A stretch of DNA of 64,000 nucleotides, from contig CAIJYV010000027.1 of the NCBI GenBank assembly GCA_903825035.1, positions 18,536 to 82,535 of the forward strand. The letters run 5' to 3'. The DNA comes from an uncultured Actinomycetes bacterium. GTDB lineage: Bacteria > Actinomycetota > Acidimicrobiia > Acidimicrobiales > RAAP-2. Position numbers and translations under genes: made by a program. Positions 27,500 to 35,751 of this stretch are shown here, in pieces; position 1 is the stretch's first letter; each line of letters begins with the position of its first letter. Under the pieces are notes generated by a model. That model made no database searches. It worked only from the letters and a program-made list of their open reading frames with translations, and had not been told where the DNA came from.

Positions 27500-28018
27500 T
27501 CAGGCCAGTTTTTCACGCTGGCGGGTAGCGCGGTCCATTTCTCGCTTAGCGTCGCGCTCGGAGATTGCTTGGCGACGGTCCTGGCGTTTACGGCCCTTGG
27601 CGAGGCCAAGCTCGATTTTCGCCCGACCTTCTTTGAAGTAGATCCGCAGAGGCACGATGGTGAGCTGCTGCTGGTTGGCCTTGGTTTCCCACTGAATCAA
27701 CTCTTTGCGGTGGGCGAGGAGTTTGCGCTTGCGGTCGGGGTCGTGGCTCCCAAACCCGACTGCAAAGGACCACGGCGGGATGTGCATCTGAAAAACCCAC
27801 AGCTCGCCGCCATCGATACGGGCGTAGCTCTCAGCAATTTGAGCGTGACCTTCGCGGAGTGACTTGACCTCAGAGCCAGTTAACACCATTCCGCATTCGA
27901 GCGATTCGAGAATCTCGTAGTCATAACGGGCGCGACGGTTGGTGGCAACGACCTTATCTGCGCCCTTATCCTCTTTGGATTTGGCGCGACGTTCTTGCAT
28001 CTGTTTTGCGCGTGCCAC
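27500..28018 (-). CDS. smpB: SsrA-binding protein SmpB
   Basis: The 172-residue protein binds tmRNA and delivers it to stalled ribosomes. The family core is intact: NRRARYDYEILESLECGMVL, TGSEVKSLREG, and KRKLLAHRKEL, with a basic tail (RRQAISERDAKREM) that enters the mRNA channel. The N-terminal lead of about 20 charged residues is longer than in E. coli. It starts at GTG 28018 and lies directly upstream of its RNA partner, so the two are probably co-transcribed. Confidence 0.95.
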   Translation of the reverse strand: MARAKQMQERRAKSKEDKGADKVVATNRRARYDYEILESLECGMVLTGSEVKSLREGHAQIAESYARIDGGELWVFQMHIPPWSFAVGFGSHDPDRKRKLLAHRKELIQWETKANQQQLTIVPLRIYFKEGRAKIELGLAKGRKRQDRRQAISERDAKREMDRATRQREKLA

Positions 28019-28070
28019 GCATCAAGCGTACCGATGTTGCGCAGGGCCCCAAACTCCCTACACTGAAAGG

Positions 28071-28475
28071 GTGCTGCAACTCACCGGAGACCAACGCGAT
28101 TCAATGATTGCCACGTGCATTAGAGCTCTGCCGGACGAGGGATGTGGGCTTTTGCTCGGTACCCCCAGTGGAGTGGTCCATAAAGTAGTGCCGAGCACCA
28201 ATGTTGCGCATTCAGCAAAGGTCTATGAAATTGACCCTCGGGTGCTCCTTCGAGCTTCACGAGAGGCCGACACTGAAGGGCTGGAGATCATTGGAGTATT
28301 CCATTCCCACACGCACTCCGAGGCCTATCCCAGTCCCACAGATATTCGTCAAGCCCCCGATCCCAGCTGGCACTACGTACTCGTCTCGCTTCGCGATATT
28401 CCCACGATCGTGCGCAGTTACCGCATTGTCAACGGGGAAGTAGCCGAAGAAGAGGTTGTCCTCGGTCACGATTGA
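28071..28475 (+). CDS. mec: JAMM metalloprotease Mec (CysO processing)
   Basis: The 134-residue protein has a complete JAMM zinc site: Glu in PDEGCGLLLG, then FHSHTHSEAYPSPTD with the HxH pair and the aspartate. In Mycobacterium tuberculosis, Mec frees cysteine from the CysO-cysteine adduct. The next two genes are cysO and cysM, in the same order as Rv1334-Rv1336. GTG 28071 is the likely start, with GAAAGG close before it; ATG 28104 would drop 11 residues. It is divergent from smpB. Confidence 0.9.
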   Translation: MLQLTGDQRDSMIATCIRALPDEGCGLLLGTPSGVVHKVVPSTNVAHSAKVYEIDPRVLLRASREADTEGLEIIGVFHSHTHSEAYPSPTDIRQAPDPSWHYVLVSLRDIPTIVRSYRIVNGEVAEEEVVLGHD

Positions 28476-28529
28476 ACAATGGTCAACTAAAGTTGACCAA
28501 GTAAGTCAAGAATTACGAACGAGGTTTCT

Positions 28530-28811
28530 ATGTCTCCAGTTGTGCGAATCCCTACCGTTTTGCGTCCCGCCATGGGAGGGCAAAATGAAGTCCTTGTCCC
28601 CGGCAAAACCGTCGGCGAAATTCTCAGCGAACTCACCACCCAGTTCCCGGCCTCGAAAGGTCAACTGTTGGGCGAAGACGGATCACTTCATCGCTTCTTG
28701 AACGTGTACGTCAATGATGACGATGTCCGCTACCTCGGTGGTCTCGATGCTCCCGTGTCCGATACCGACGAAGTGACCCTGCTGCCAGCCGTTGCAGGTG
28801 GAGCCAACTAG
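28530..28811 (+). CDS. cysO: CysO, ubiquitin-like sulfur carrier protein
   Basis: The 93-residue protein has the MoaD/ThiS-type beta-grasp fold (VRIPTVLRPAMGGQNEV, then VNDDDVRYLGGLD) and ends AVAGGAN. In known sulfur carriers the chain ends at the Gly-Gly, which becomes the thiocarboxylate; here two residues (Ala-Asn) follow and would have to be removed first. It would donate sulfide to CysM for cysteine synthesis that resists oxidative stress. Its stop overlaps the cysM start (TAGTG). Confidence 0.9.
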   Translation: MSPVVRIPTVLRPAMGGQNEVLVPGKTVGEILSELTTQFPASKGQLLGEDGSLHRFLNVYVNDDDVRYLGGLDAPVSDTDEVTLLPAVAGGAN

Positions 28812-29776
28812 TGGCTCGTTACGAATCGGTCCTCGAGCTGGTTGGCGAGACTCCGGTAATTAACGTCTCGCAACTTTCACCCAAGCCCAACGTAAAAATC
28901 TTTGCCAAACTCGAGGGTCGCAATCCGGCAGGTTCGGTTAAGGACCGCGTGGCGAAGTCGCTCGTTGAAGCGGCCGAGCGTGATGGTCTCCTCGTACCCG
29001 GTAAGCCGGGGCAAATATTGATTGAGCCCTCGTCGGGCAACACGGGCATCGCTCTGGCGATGGTCTGTCGTATCCGTGGGTACCACCTAAAGGTGGTTCT
29101 ACCCGGCAACGTCTCGATCGAACGTCGCCAGTTGCTCGAAGCGTGGGGGGCCGAGATCATCGACTCACCCGGAGAAGAAGGGTCAAACGGAGCGGTTCGC
29201 CTGGCGCGCAAACTCGCTGGCGAAAACCCCGAATGGGTCTTTTTGTATCAGTACGCCAACCCAGCTAACCCGCAGGCCCACTACACCACAACTGGACCCG
29301 AAATTTTGCGTGATGTTCCAGAGATTACGCACTTCGTGGCCGGACTCGGCACCTCGGGAACCCTGATGGGTGTCGGTCACTACCTGAAGGATCACAAAGA
29401 GGGCGTTCAGATCTGGGCGATTGAGCCCCCATCGGGCGAACAGGTTGACGGTTTGCGAAGCCTCGAAGACGGCTACGTCCCACCAATTTTTACCGACCAG
29501 CGCGGCGCCGAGCTCTTGGATCGCAAAGTGATTGTTCGCCCCAAAGAATCAATTGAGTGGGTCCGCAAGATGAGCGAAATCGGCCTCTTCGTGGGCATCT
29601 CCGCGGGGGCAATTATGCAAGGTGCGGTGAAGTGCGCCCTCACCATTCCCGATGACCAAGAAGCGACCATTGTGACAATTGTCTGTGATGACGGCTGGAA
29701 GTATCTCTCCACGGGTGCCTGGACCGACGACATTGATGAAGTGGTTGATCGCGCGAAGCGCATCATCTACTTCTAA
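28811..29776 (+). CDS. cysM: Cysteine synthase CysM (O-phosphoserine sulfhydrylase type)
   Basis: The 321-residue PLP enzyme has the cofactor lysine in NPAGSVKDRVA (about residue 43) and the phosphate loop SSGNTGIALA (about 72), with GLGTSGTLMG holding the cofactor phosphate. Operon context with mec and cysO points to the CysO-dependent route that uses O-phosphoserine, as in M. tuberculosis CysM; sequence alone would also allow O-acetylserine. GTG start, one base inside the cysO stop. Confidence 0.93.
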   Translation: MARYESVLELVGETPVINVSQLSPKPNVKIFAKLEGRNPAGSVKDRVAKSLVEAAERDGLLVPGKPGQILIEPSSGNTGIALAMVCRIRGYHLKVVLPGNVSIERRQLLEAWGAEIIDSPGEEGSNGAVRLARKLAGENPEWVFLYQYANPANPQAHYTTTGPEILRDVPEITHFVAGLGTSGTLMGVGHYLKDHKEGVQIWAIEPPSGEQVDGLRSLEDGYVPPIFTDQRGAELLDRKVIVRPKESIEWVRKMSEIGLFVGISAGAIMQGAVKCALTIPDDQEATIVTIVCDDGWKYLSTGAWTDDIDEVVDRAKRIIYF

Positions 29777-29819
29777 AGCAACCCTGAACTAAGTTGTTGC
29801 CAACAACGAAGGGATTTTT

Positions 29820-30560
29820 GTGACATTTTCACGTGCTGATGGCCGCCAAGTAAACGAGGCTCGTCCTCTCTCATTTGTTCGCGACTTCACCGCTATGGCC
29901 CCGGGCTCAGTGCTCGTGAGTTTTGGCAACACCAAGGTGCTCTGCACCGCGTCCGTTGAGACCGACGTACCTCGCTGGATGAAAGGTACCGGTAAGGGCT
30001 GGGTTACGGCCGAATACTCAATGCTGCCTGGCTCGACTCCCGAACGCAACACTCGTGAAGCCGCAAAGGGCAAGCAATCGGGGCGCACTCAAGAAATCCA
30101 ACGGCTCATTGGACGGTCGCTTCGATCGGTTACCAATCTAGAAAAGATGCCTGATATCTCAATCACCGTTGACTGCGACGTTCTTCAGGCCGATGGTGGC
30201 ACTCGGACTGCGTCAATCTGCGGGGGATACCTCGCCCTGCACGACGCGCTAACTCGTACCAAGATGGCCGGCTTTATTCAAGAGCACCCACTGTCCGATT
30301 TGGTGGCAGCAATCTCAGTTGGCATTGTCGACGGGGTGCCAGTTCTCGACCTTCCCTACGAAGAGGACTCACGCGCCGATACCGACATGAATGTTGTTAT
30401 GACCGGTGCGGGCGATTTTGTTGAAGTCCAGGGAACTGCTGAAAACGCTGCTTTCAAGCGCGCTGAACTAGATGCCTTGCTCGACCTCGCGAGTGAGGGC
30501 ATCGCCAAAATTCACGAAGCGCAGCGAGCGATAATTGCCACGCCGCCCGCTCAGCGCTAA
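29820..30560 (+). CDS. rph: Ribonuclease PH
   Basis: The 246-residue enzyme trims tRNA 3' ends by phosphorolysis. It shows the family marks [18 protein letters not shown] (residues about 26-43), the [14 protein letters not shown] and [19 protein letters not shown] block with phosphate-binding arginines, and [17 protein letters not shown]. The hexamer core is complete. It starts at GTG after AAGGGA and its stop overlaps the rdgB start (TAATG), the common rph-rdgB pair. Confidence 0.96.
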   Translation: MTFSRADGRQVNEARPLSFVRDFTAMAPGSVLVSFGNTKVLCTASVETDVPRWMKGTGKGWVTAEYSMLPGSTPERNTREAAKGKQSGRTQEIQRLIGRSLRSVTNLEKMPDISITVDCDVLQADGGTRTASICGGYLALHDALTRTKMAGFIQEHPLSDLVAAISVGIVDGVPVLDLPYEEDSRADTDMNVVMTGAGDFVEVQGTAENAAFKRAELDALLDLASEGIAKIHEAQRAIIATPPAQR

Positions 30561-31141
30561 TGCCTACCTTTGTCTTGGCGACTGCGAATCCCCACAAGAC
30601 GACTGAAATGTCGGCTGTCTTGGCCACCTTGGGAATTGAGGTTCTGCCTCGACCTGAAGGCCTCGCCGATGTCGATGAGACCGCTGATACCTTGGTCGGA
30701 AACGCTCTGTTAAAGGCGCACGCCATCATGCAGGCCAGCGGACACGCTGCAGTAGCTGACGACACTGGATTATTCGTTGACGCTCTGAAAGGGGCTCCTG
30801 GTGTTTACTCGGCGCGGTACTCGGGTGAGGGCGCCACGGACGAACAGAATGTTGCGAAACTCTTGGCTGCGTTGGCCGACTCTGCGCCAGAGGATCGAAC
30901 GGCCACCTTTCGCACAGTCATTGCGGTGGTCTATCCCGACGGTCGAGAGGTTGTCGTTGAAGGAGTATTGCCAGGTGTAATCACTGATGCACCTCGAGGG
31001 GAGTATGGCTTTGGGTACGACCCAGTGTTCTTGCCCGATCTGGCGAACGGACGTACGCTCGCGGAGATGACGCTAGAGGAAAAGAACGAGCATTCGCACC
31101 GAGCTCGTGCCCTTCGTGCTCTCGGCGAGGTCCTGGCGTAG
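30560..31141 (+). CDS. rdgB: Non-canonical purine NTP pyrophosphatase (RdgB/HAM1)
   Basis: The 193-residue protein removes dITP and XTP from the nucleotide pool. Motifs: LATANPHKTTEM at the N-terminus, DDTGLFVDALKGAPGVYSARY (about residues 67-87) with the metal aspartates, GYGFGYDPVF-like segment (EYGFGYDPVFLP), and the closing SHRARAL box. It is translationally coupled to rph. Confidence 0.95.
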   Translation: MPTFVLATANPHKTTEMSAVLATLGIEVLPRPEGLADVDETADTLVGNALLKAHAIMQASGHAAVADDTGLFVDALKGAPGVYSARYSGEGATDEQNVAKLLAALADSAPEDRTATFRTVIAVVYPDGREVVVEGVLPGVITDAPRGEYGFGYDPVFLPDLANGRTLAEMTLEEKNEHSHRARALRALGEVLA

Positions 31142-31176
31142 GTCAGATTCAATAAATCATCCTTTAGGCTGTTTTT

Positions 31177-31827
31177 GTGAACAGCCGCGTCCTGCCAATT
31201 TTCCCCCTGGGGTCAGTTGTCTATCCTGGGCAAACCATTGGCCTGTGCATCTTCGAAGATAGGTATCGCGAACTGCTGTCGGATGTGCACGAGACCCTGG
31301 AATTTGGCACGTATCTAATCAGCGGCCCCAAGGTGGCCGGTCGCCCCTTTCGGCGCAGCCCCGTGGGGACGATTGTTCAGATAATGGGCTTTCAACCACT
31401 CCACGACGGCAAGGCGTTGGTAGCGATTCAAGGTAAGCAGCGTTTCGTGAGTCGTAAGTGGCTCAAGGATGACCCCTACCCCAAGGCACTAATCGAAGAG
31501 ACCCCATGTGTCGGCAATTCAGTGGACCAAGAGCTCTTGCACTCAACCTCCTCAGCAGTCAGAGCTTTGCGAGCGCTGCACAGTGAGGTTCACGTTGAAG
31601 ACAAGCTAGACAAGAGTTGCCCTATTGAGGGGAGTGACAAGTCATTGGTCTGGCAGTTAGCGGCCCTAGCCCCATTGTCACTGATGGACCAGTATCGACT
31701 GCTCGCCGTGTCCAACCCAAACGACCGGTTACGGTTACTGAGCAAGCTCTGCTCGGATCGTTTTAGCGATTATCAGCGGCTCATGAATATGAGCGCTCAA
31801 GAATCGAAGTGGTCAGCCAACCTTTAG
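31177..31827 (+). CDS. Lon N-terminal-domain protein without protease
   Basis: The 216-residue protein consists only of the substrate-binding domain of Lon (LPIFPLGSVVYPGQTIGLCIFEDRYRELL at the start, in pieces LPIFPLGSVVYPG and IFEDRYREL). There is no AAA+ or protease part. Such stand-alone proteins are widespread; their role is not established. It starts at GTG 31177, and its last 15 bases overlap the end of the FKBP gene on the other strand. Confidence 0.88.
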   Translation: MNSRVLPIFPLGSVVYPGQTIGLCIFEDRYRELLSDVHETLEFGTYLISGPKVAGRPFRRSPVGTIVQIMGFQPLHDGKALVAIQGKQRFVSRKWLKDDPYPKALIEETPCVGNSVDQELLHSTSSAVRALRALHSEVHVEDKLDKSCPIEGSDKSLVWQLAALAPLSLMDQYRLLAVSNPNDRLRLLSKLCSDRFSDYQRLMNMSAQESKWSANL

Positions 31828-32184
31828 TAGGTCTACAACAAAGATCAAAGTTTCGCCGGGGGCAATGACGCCACCAGCACCTTGATCGCCGTAGGCCAAG
31901 TGCGCGGGGATGACGAGACGGCGGCGTCCGCCAATCTTCATTCCCTTCACGCCTTGGTCCCAACCAGAGATAACCCAACCAGCACCAAGCTCGAAGGCAA
32001 AGGGCTCGTTGCGATTCCAACTGGAGTCGAACTCTTCGCCCGACATAACGCCCACGCCCACGTAGTGGACGGTGGCCATCTTGCCGGCAACGGCTTCGTC
32101 GCCCTCACCAATGATGAGATCTTCGATAATGAGTTCGCTCGGAGTTTCTCCGAGGTAGGGGTCTACTAAAGGCTTTTCTGACAT
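31813..32184 (-). CDS. FKBP-type peptidyl-prolyl cis-trans isomerase
   Basis: The 123-residue single-domain FKBP has the active-site pattern ATVHYVGVGVMSGEEFDSSW, FELGAGWVISGWDQGVKGMK, and LVIPAHLAYGDQGAG, ending in LIFVVDLLKV. It lacks a signal peptide, so it acts in the cytosol on proline-limited folding. ATG 32184 is the expected start; TTG 32190 adds two residues. It is in the same direction as the helicase gene upstream and nine bases from it. Confidence 0.93.
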   Translation of the reverse strand: MSEKPLVDPYLGETPSELIIEDLIIGEGDEAVAGKMATVHYVGVGVMSGEEFDSSWNRNEPFAFELGAGWVISGWDQGVKGMKIGGRRRLVIPAHLAYGDQGAGGVIAPGETLIFVVDLLKVG

Positions 32185-32193
32185 GGTCAAACT

Positions 32194-33960
32194 TTAGTAG
32201 CGACGCTCGCGCCGACCACTGCCACCACGAGACTCTTCACGGCGGCCTTCGCCACGTGAAAATTCACGACGTCCACCACCGTCACGGCTTGCGCCGCCAC
32301 GACGCTCGCCACCGCCGACAGCGCGCACGTTGCGTGCTTCGCGGCCCTTAGGTCCGGTGGCCTCTTCGAAGGTGATTCGCTGACCTTGGGTCAGGGTCTT
32401 AAAGCCGTCACCCTGGATGGAGGAGAAGTGGATAAAGAGGTCGTCGCCCTTAGAGTCCGAGGCAAACCCAAAGCCCTTGGACTCGTTGAAGAATGCCACG
32501 ACCGCTTCGCCGGCCTTGCCAGGCTTCGAGTCGCCACGAGGGGCAAATCCACGATCTTCACGGGGTGCACGAGCGGGACGCTCATCACGGTCACGGAAAG
32601 AGGGACGCTCAGCGCGCTCGCCACGAGGGGCAAATCCACGATCTTCACGGGGTGCACGAGCGGGACGCTCGTCACGGTCACGACGGAAGGGGCGATCTTC
32701 TCCCTCTTCGCGGTGGCGGCCGAAGGTGTGCTTCTTTTCGCGACCTTCGCCACGAACAAAGCGGTCGGCACCCTTGCGAGGAGCTGGTCCACGGTCGTCA
32801 GTGCGCTCAGCGGCTTCGGCATCGTCGACGGCACCCAAACGGATAGCGACGGCGTCTTCACGAGGCTCGATGTTGGGGTTCAAACCTAAGGCCTTCATCA
32901 TGCGCTTGACCTGACCGATGACGTCATCGCCGACGAGCGAGATGACAACACCAGAAGCACCCGCACGTCCGGTACGACCGGAACGGTGGAGGTAGTCGGT
33001 GGCCTGTGATGGTGGATCGTAGTGAATGACGACTGGCAGGTCATCGATGTGAATACCACGCGCCGCAACGTCAGTGGCTACGAGAACTTGGATCTGACCG
33101 GACTTAACTGAACGCAAAGCGCGTTCACGCTGGGCCTGGCTGCGGTCACCGTGGAGGGGGACTGCTGAGAGTCCACGCTCGCCAAGCTGCTTCGCCAAAC
33201 GGTCAGCACCGTGCTTGGTGCGAGTAAAGACAATGGCCTGGCCGTGCTCTTCGATTACCTCAGCACAGAAATTGGGCTTTTGGTCGCGTGGGACGCGCCA
33301 GAAGAAGTGGTCAACATCGCTCGGGGCTTCTTCGCCGACCACGTCGTGGGTAATTGCGTCCTTGGTGAACTCCTTAACGAGCGAGCGAACATCTGGGCCC
33401 ATGGTCGCAGAGAACAACATGACGTGACGAGTTTCTGCGGTGGCGCGCATAATGCGGCGCACCGAGGGCATGAATCCCATGTCGGCCATACGGTCGGCCT
33501 CGTCAATGGCAATGGTGGTGCACTCGCGAAGGTCAAAGGCACCCTGCTCGAGCATGTCCTCAAGACGGCCGGGGCAGGCGACAATGACGTCGACGCCAGC
33601 GGCGAGGGCCTTGCGGGCGGTGTGGTAGCTCGTACCACCGTAGATAGCCAAAATTCGACGACCCTTGTCCTCGGTGAGTTGAGCGAGTTCTTTTTGAACC
33701 TGGGCGGCCAACTCGCGAGTGGGGACCAAGATCAAAGCGTGGGGCTTGCGGGGACGAGCGGGCTCGGTGCGAGCCAAGAGGGGCAGGCCGAAGGCGAGGG
33801 TCTTACCCGAGCCGGTGGCAGCCTTTCCGACTACGTCGAGACCCTGGAGGGCATCGGGGATGCAGACCTCTTGGATCGGGAAGGCGGTTTCGATACCACG
33901 TGACTTAAGACGGGCAACAAAGTGTTCAGGGACGCCGAGTTCGGCAAATGACAGTGACAT
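32194..33960 (-). CDS. DEAD-box RNA helicase with repeat linker and C-terminal cold-shock domain
   Basis: The 588-residue protein has all helicase motifs: FPIQEVC Q-motif, ATGSGKT, PTRELAAQ, DEAD, SAT, ATDVAARG and HRSGRTGRAG (residues about 20-370). A linker rich in Arg, Asp, Glu and Pro carries two copies of DERPARAPREDRGFAPRG. A cold-shock domain follows (about 495-560) with RNP motifs KGFGFA and DLFIHF, then an Arg-Gly tail. It would unwind structured RNA, probably in cold or ribosome assembly. ATG 33960 has TAGGAG upstream; the frame could extend 65 codons but that part runs toward the tRNA. Confidence 0.93.
   Translation of the reverse strand: MSLSFAELGVPEHFVARLKSRGIETAFPIQEVCIPDALQGLDVVGKAATGSGKTLAFGLPLLARTEPARPRKPHALILVPTRELAAQVQKELAQLTEDKGRRILAIYGGTSYHTARKALAAGVDVIVACPGRLEDMLEQGAFDLRECTTIAIDEADRMADMGFMPSVRRIMRATAETRHVMLFSATMGPDVRSLVKEFTKDAITHDVVGEEAPSDVDHFFWRVPRDQKPNFCAEVIEEHGQAIVFTRTKHGADRLAKQLGERGLSAVPLHGDRSQAQRERALRSVKSGQIQVLVATDVAARGIHIDDLPVVIHYDPPSQATDYLHRSGRTGRAGASGVVISLVGDDVIGQVKRMMKALGLNPNIEPREDAVAIRLGAVDDAEAAERTDDRGPAPRKGADRFVRGEGREKKHTFGRHREEGEDRPFRRDRDERPARAPREDRGFAPRGERAERPSFRDRDERPARAPREDRGFAPRGDSKPGKAGEAVVAFFNESKGFGFASDSKGDDLFIHFSSIQGDGFKTLTQGQRITFEEATGPKGREARNVRAVGGGERRGGASRDGGGRREFSRGEGRREESRGGSGRRERRY
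32531..32682. repeat. Direct repeat of 65 bases inside the helicase linker
   Basis: Two copies (32531-32595 and 32618-32682) differ at one base and are 87 bases apart, so they keep the reading frame (29 codons). They encode the duplicated RDERPARAPREDRGFAPRG linker segment of the DEAD-box protein. Near identity at DNA level suggests a recent duplication, and the copy number may vary between strains. Confidence 0.9.
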
Positions 33961-34090
33961 ATATAGACTCCTACAAGTTGGTGAGCCCAACTCGCAATGT
34001 CTATCGAGAAGGTCTCCACTGCGAATGCAGCGATGTACAGCAGAGGACAAGGTTAGCAGGGCCTTTTCCAAATAGCAATAAAACTTTTCG

Positions 34091-34169
34091 TGCGGGCGGA
34101 GGGACTTGAACCCACACCCCGAAGGACTGGTACCTAAAACCAGCGCGTCTGCCATTTCGCCACGCCCGC
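34091..34169 (-). tRNA. tRNA-Leu (anticodon UAG)
   Basis: On the minus strand the acceptor GCGGGCG pairs with CGCCCGC, the anticodon stem CTGGT/ACCAG encloses TTTAGGT, giving anticodon UAG, and the T arm reads GTGGGTTCAAGTCCC. A short variable arm (CCTTCGGGG) fits a class II tRNA. CCA is not encoded (ACG follows). Confidence 0.93.
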
Positions 34170-34231
34170 AGGGTTTCTACTCTAGGGGATTAGCAGCACC
34201 CTCGTAAGCCGCTCACGGTAGATTGGACGTT

Positions 34232-34819
34232 ATGACTACACAAATGATGGCTGATAACAACGGTGGCTTCGACCTGACCCAGCGCCTTTTGCGCAACCGA
34301 ATCGTCTTTCTCGCCAGCCAGGTCGACTCCGAATCGGCCAACCGGGTGTGCGCGGAGCTCCTGCTCTTGGCCGCCGAAGATCCCGAAAAGGACATCAGCC
34401 TCTACATCAACTCACCCGGTGGATCGGTCATTGACGGCCTCGCCATCTATGACACCATGCAGTACATCCAGCCAGATGTTCGCACCATCTGCGTCGGAAT
34501 GGCCGCTTCGATGGGTCAGTTCTTGCTCTGCTCCGGTGCCAAGGGTAAGCGCTTTGCCCTGCCACACAGTCGAATCTTGATGCACCAACCTTCAATGGGT
34601 GGCATGCAGGGCCAGGCCTCGGACATTGCGATTCAGGCCGAACAAATTGTGTACTTGAAGAAAATGCTCGCCGAACGTATTGCCTTTCACACCGGCCAGA
34701 GCGTCGAGCAAATCGAAAAGGATTCCGACCGCGACCGCTGGTTTACCGCTCAGCAGGCGCTCGAGTACGGCTTCATTGACGCAGTAATCGAGCACGCTCA
34801 GACTCCACAAGGTGCTTAG
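34232..34819 (+). CDS. clpP: ATP-dependent Clp protease proteolytic subunit
   Basis: The 195-residue peptidase forms the Clp barrel with an AAA+ unfoldase. The catalytic serine lies in [11 protein letters not shown] (about residue 96) and the histidine in [11 protein letters not shown] (about 121), with the aspartate at the expected distance (SDRDRWF region). ATG 34232 is the likely start; TTG 34223 and ATGs at 34244 and 34247 are also possible. No clpX or second clpP follows; instead the gene overlaps a polysaccharide exporter gene (TAGTG). Confidence 0.95.
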   Translation: MTTQMMADNNGGFDLTQRLLRNRIVFLASQVDSESANRVCAELLLLAAEDPEKDISLYINSPGGSVIDGLAIYDTMQYIQPDVRTICVGMAASMGQFLLCSGAKGKRFALPHSRILMHQPSMGGMQGQASDIAIQAEQIVYLKKMLAERIAFHTGQSVEQIEKDSDRDRWFTAQQALEYGFIDAVIEHAQTPQGA

Positions 34820-35751
34820 TGAGCGAGCTGGCGAGCGCAATTCAAAGGCGCGACCTTAGCGACGCACCTGTGCGTACAGTCAGCGCCCGACCCTCGCTCC
34901 GTGGTCGCTTAGCGAATCTGTGGGGCCGCCGTGAACTGCTCGGTCAGTTAGTCGTTTCAGACATCCGAGTTAAATACAAGGGCTCAGCTCTCGGACTCTT
35001 CTGGTCCATGCTGGCTCCGGCGATGAACCTCGGTATTTACTATCTCGTGTTTTCGGTGTTTTTAAAAAATGGTGTACCAAATTTTGTGATTTACCTCTTC
35101 TCGGGGTTGATTGTTTGGAACATGTTCTTTAACTCCGTCATTGGCTCGACCACCGTGGTGATTGCTCGAGCGGGACTAGTCAAAAAGGTGTCCTTTCCTC
35201 GCGAGATTTTGGCGCTGTCGACCGTGGGTGCCACCGTGGTCTACTTTTTTGTCCAACTCGCGGTGCTCACGGTATTTCTCGTGCTTCTAGGCCACCAACC
35301 CGCCTGGAGTTACCTGCCGCTGTTGCCGGTGGCCTTTGTCACCTTGTACCTGCTGGCTGCGGGGGTATCAGTCTTGATGTCGGGAATCACGGTGTACATG
35401 CGAGACATGGCGCACCTGATTGAGGTGCTCTTGCAGCTGACCTTCTGGCTGACGCCGGTCGTCTATTCCTACGAAAACACCATCGCACCCGCCCTCGCGA
35501 GGCATGGGCTTTCGTGGCTCTACTTCGTCAACCCCATGACGCCGATTGTTATGACCTTCCAGCGCATCTTCTACGGCGCCACTAACGTCCTTTCGACCAA
35601 CACCGGTCAGGTGCTGCACGTCTTGCCGCAGTGGTCGTTGGCCCACTTTTGGGTGGTCAACCTCATTCTGCTCGGTATCGTAGGCATCTTTTATCTTCTG
35701 GTGGAGTATCTCTTTGGACGGCTCGAAGTGAATTTTGAGAGCGAGCTCTAA
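34819..35751 (+). CDS. ABC-2 polysaccharide exporter permease (TagG/Wzm type)
   Basis: The 310-residue protein has a cytoplasmic N-terminus followed by six predicted helices, and the family pattern VVSDIRVKYKGSALGLFWSM near residue 50. With the next gene it would form a transporter moving a lipid-linked polysaccharide (O-antigen or teichoic-acid-like polymer) across the membrane. It begins at GTG one base inside the clpP stop and ends one base inside the start of its ATPase (TAATG). Confidence 0.9.
   Translation: MSELASAIQRRDLSDAPVRTVSARPSLRGRLANLWGRRELLGQLVVSDIRVKYKGSALGLFWSMLAPAMNLGIYYLVFSVFLKNGVPNFVIYLFSGLIVWNMFFNSVIGSTTVVIARAGLVKKVSFPREILALSTVGATVVYFFVQLAVLTVFLVLLGHQPAWSYLPLLPVAFVTLYLLAAGVSVLMSGITVYMRDMAHLIEVLLQLTFWLTPVVYSYENTIAPALARHGLSWLYFVNPMTPIVMTFQRIFYGATNVLSTNTGQVLHVLPQWSLAHFWVVNLILLGIVGIFYLLVEYLFGRLEVNFESEL

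Noticed and set aside
27293..27862. Plus-strand frame of 189 codons
   Set aside because: It covers the opposite strand of the tmRNA and smpB, and shows no protein features.
32531..32682. Repeat array resembling a CRISPR or minisatellite
   Set aside because: Only two copies, in frame within a coding region; it encodes a protein linker repeat.
33211..33903. Long plus-strand reading frame of 230 codons
   Set aside because: It lies antisense to the DEAD-box helicase, whose protein motifs are complete; the frame has no recognisable domain.
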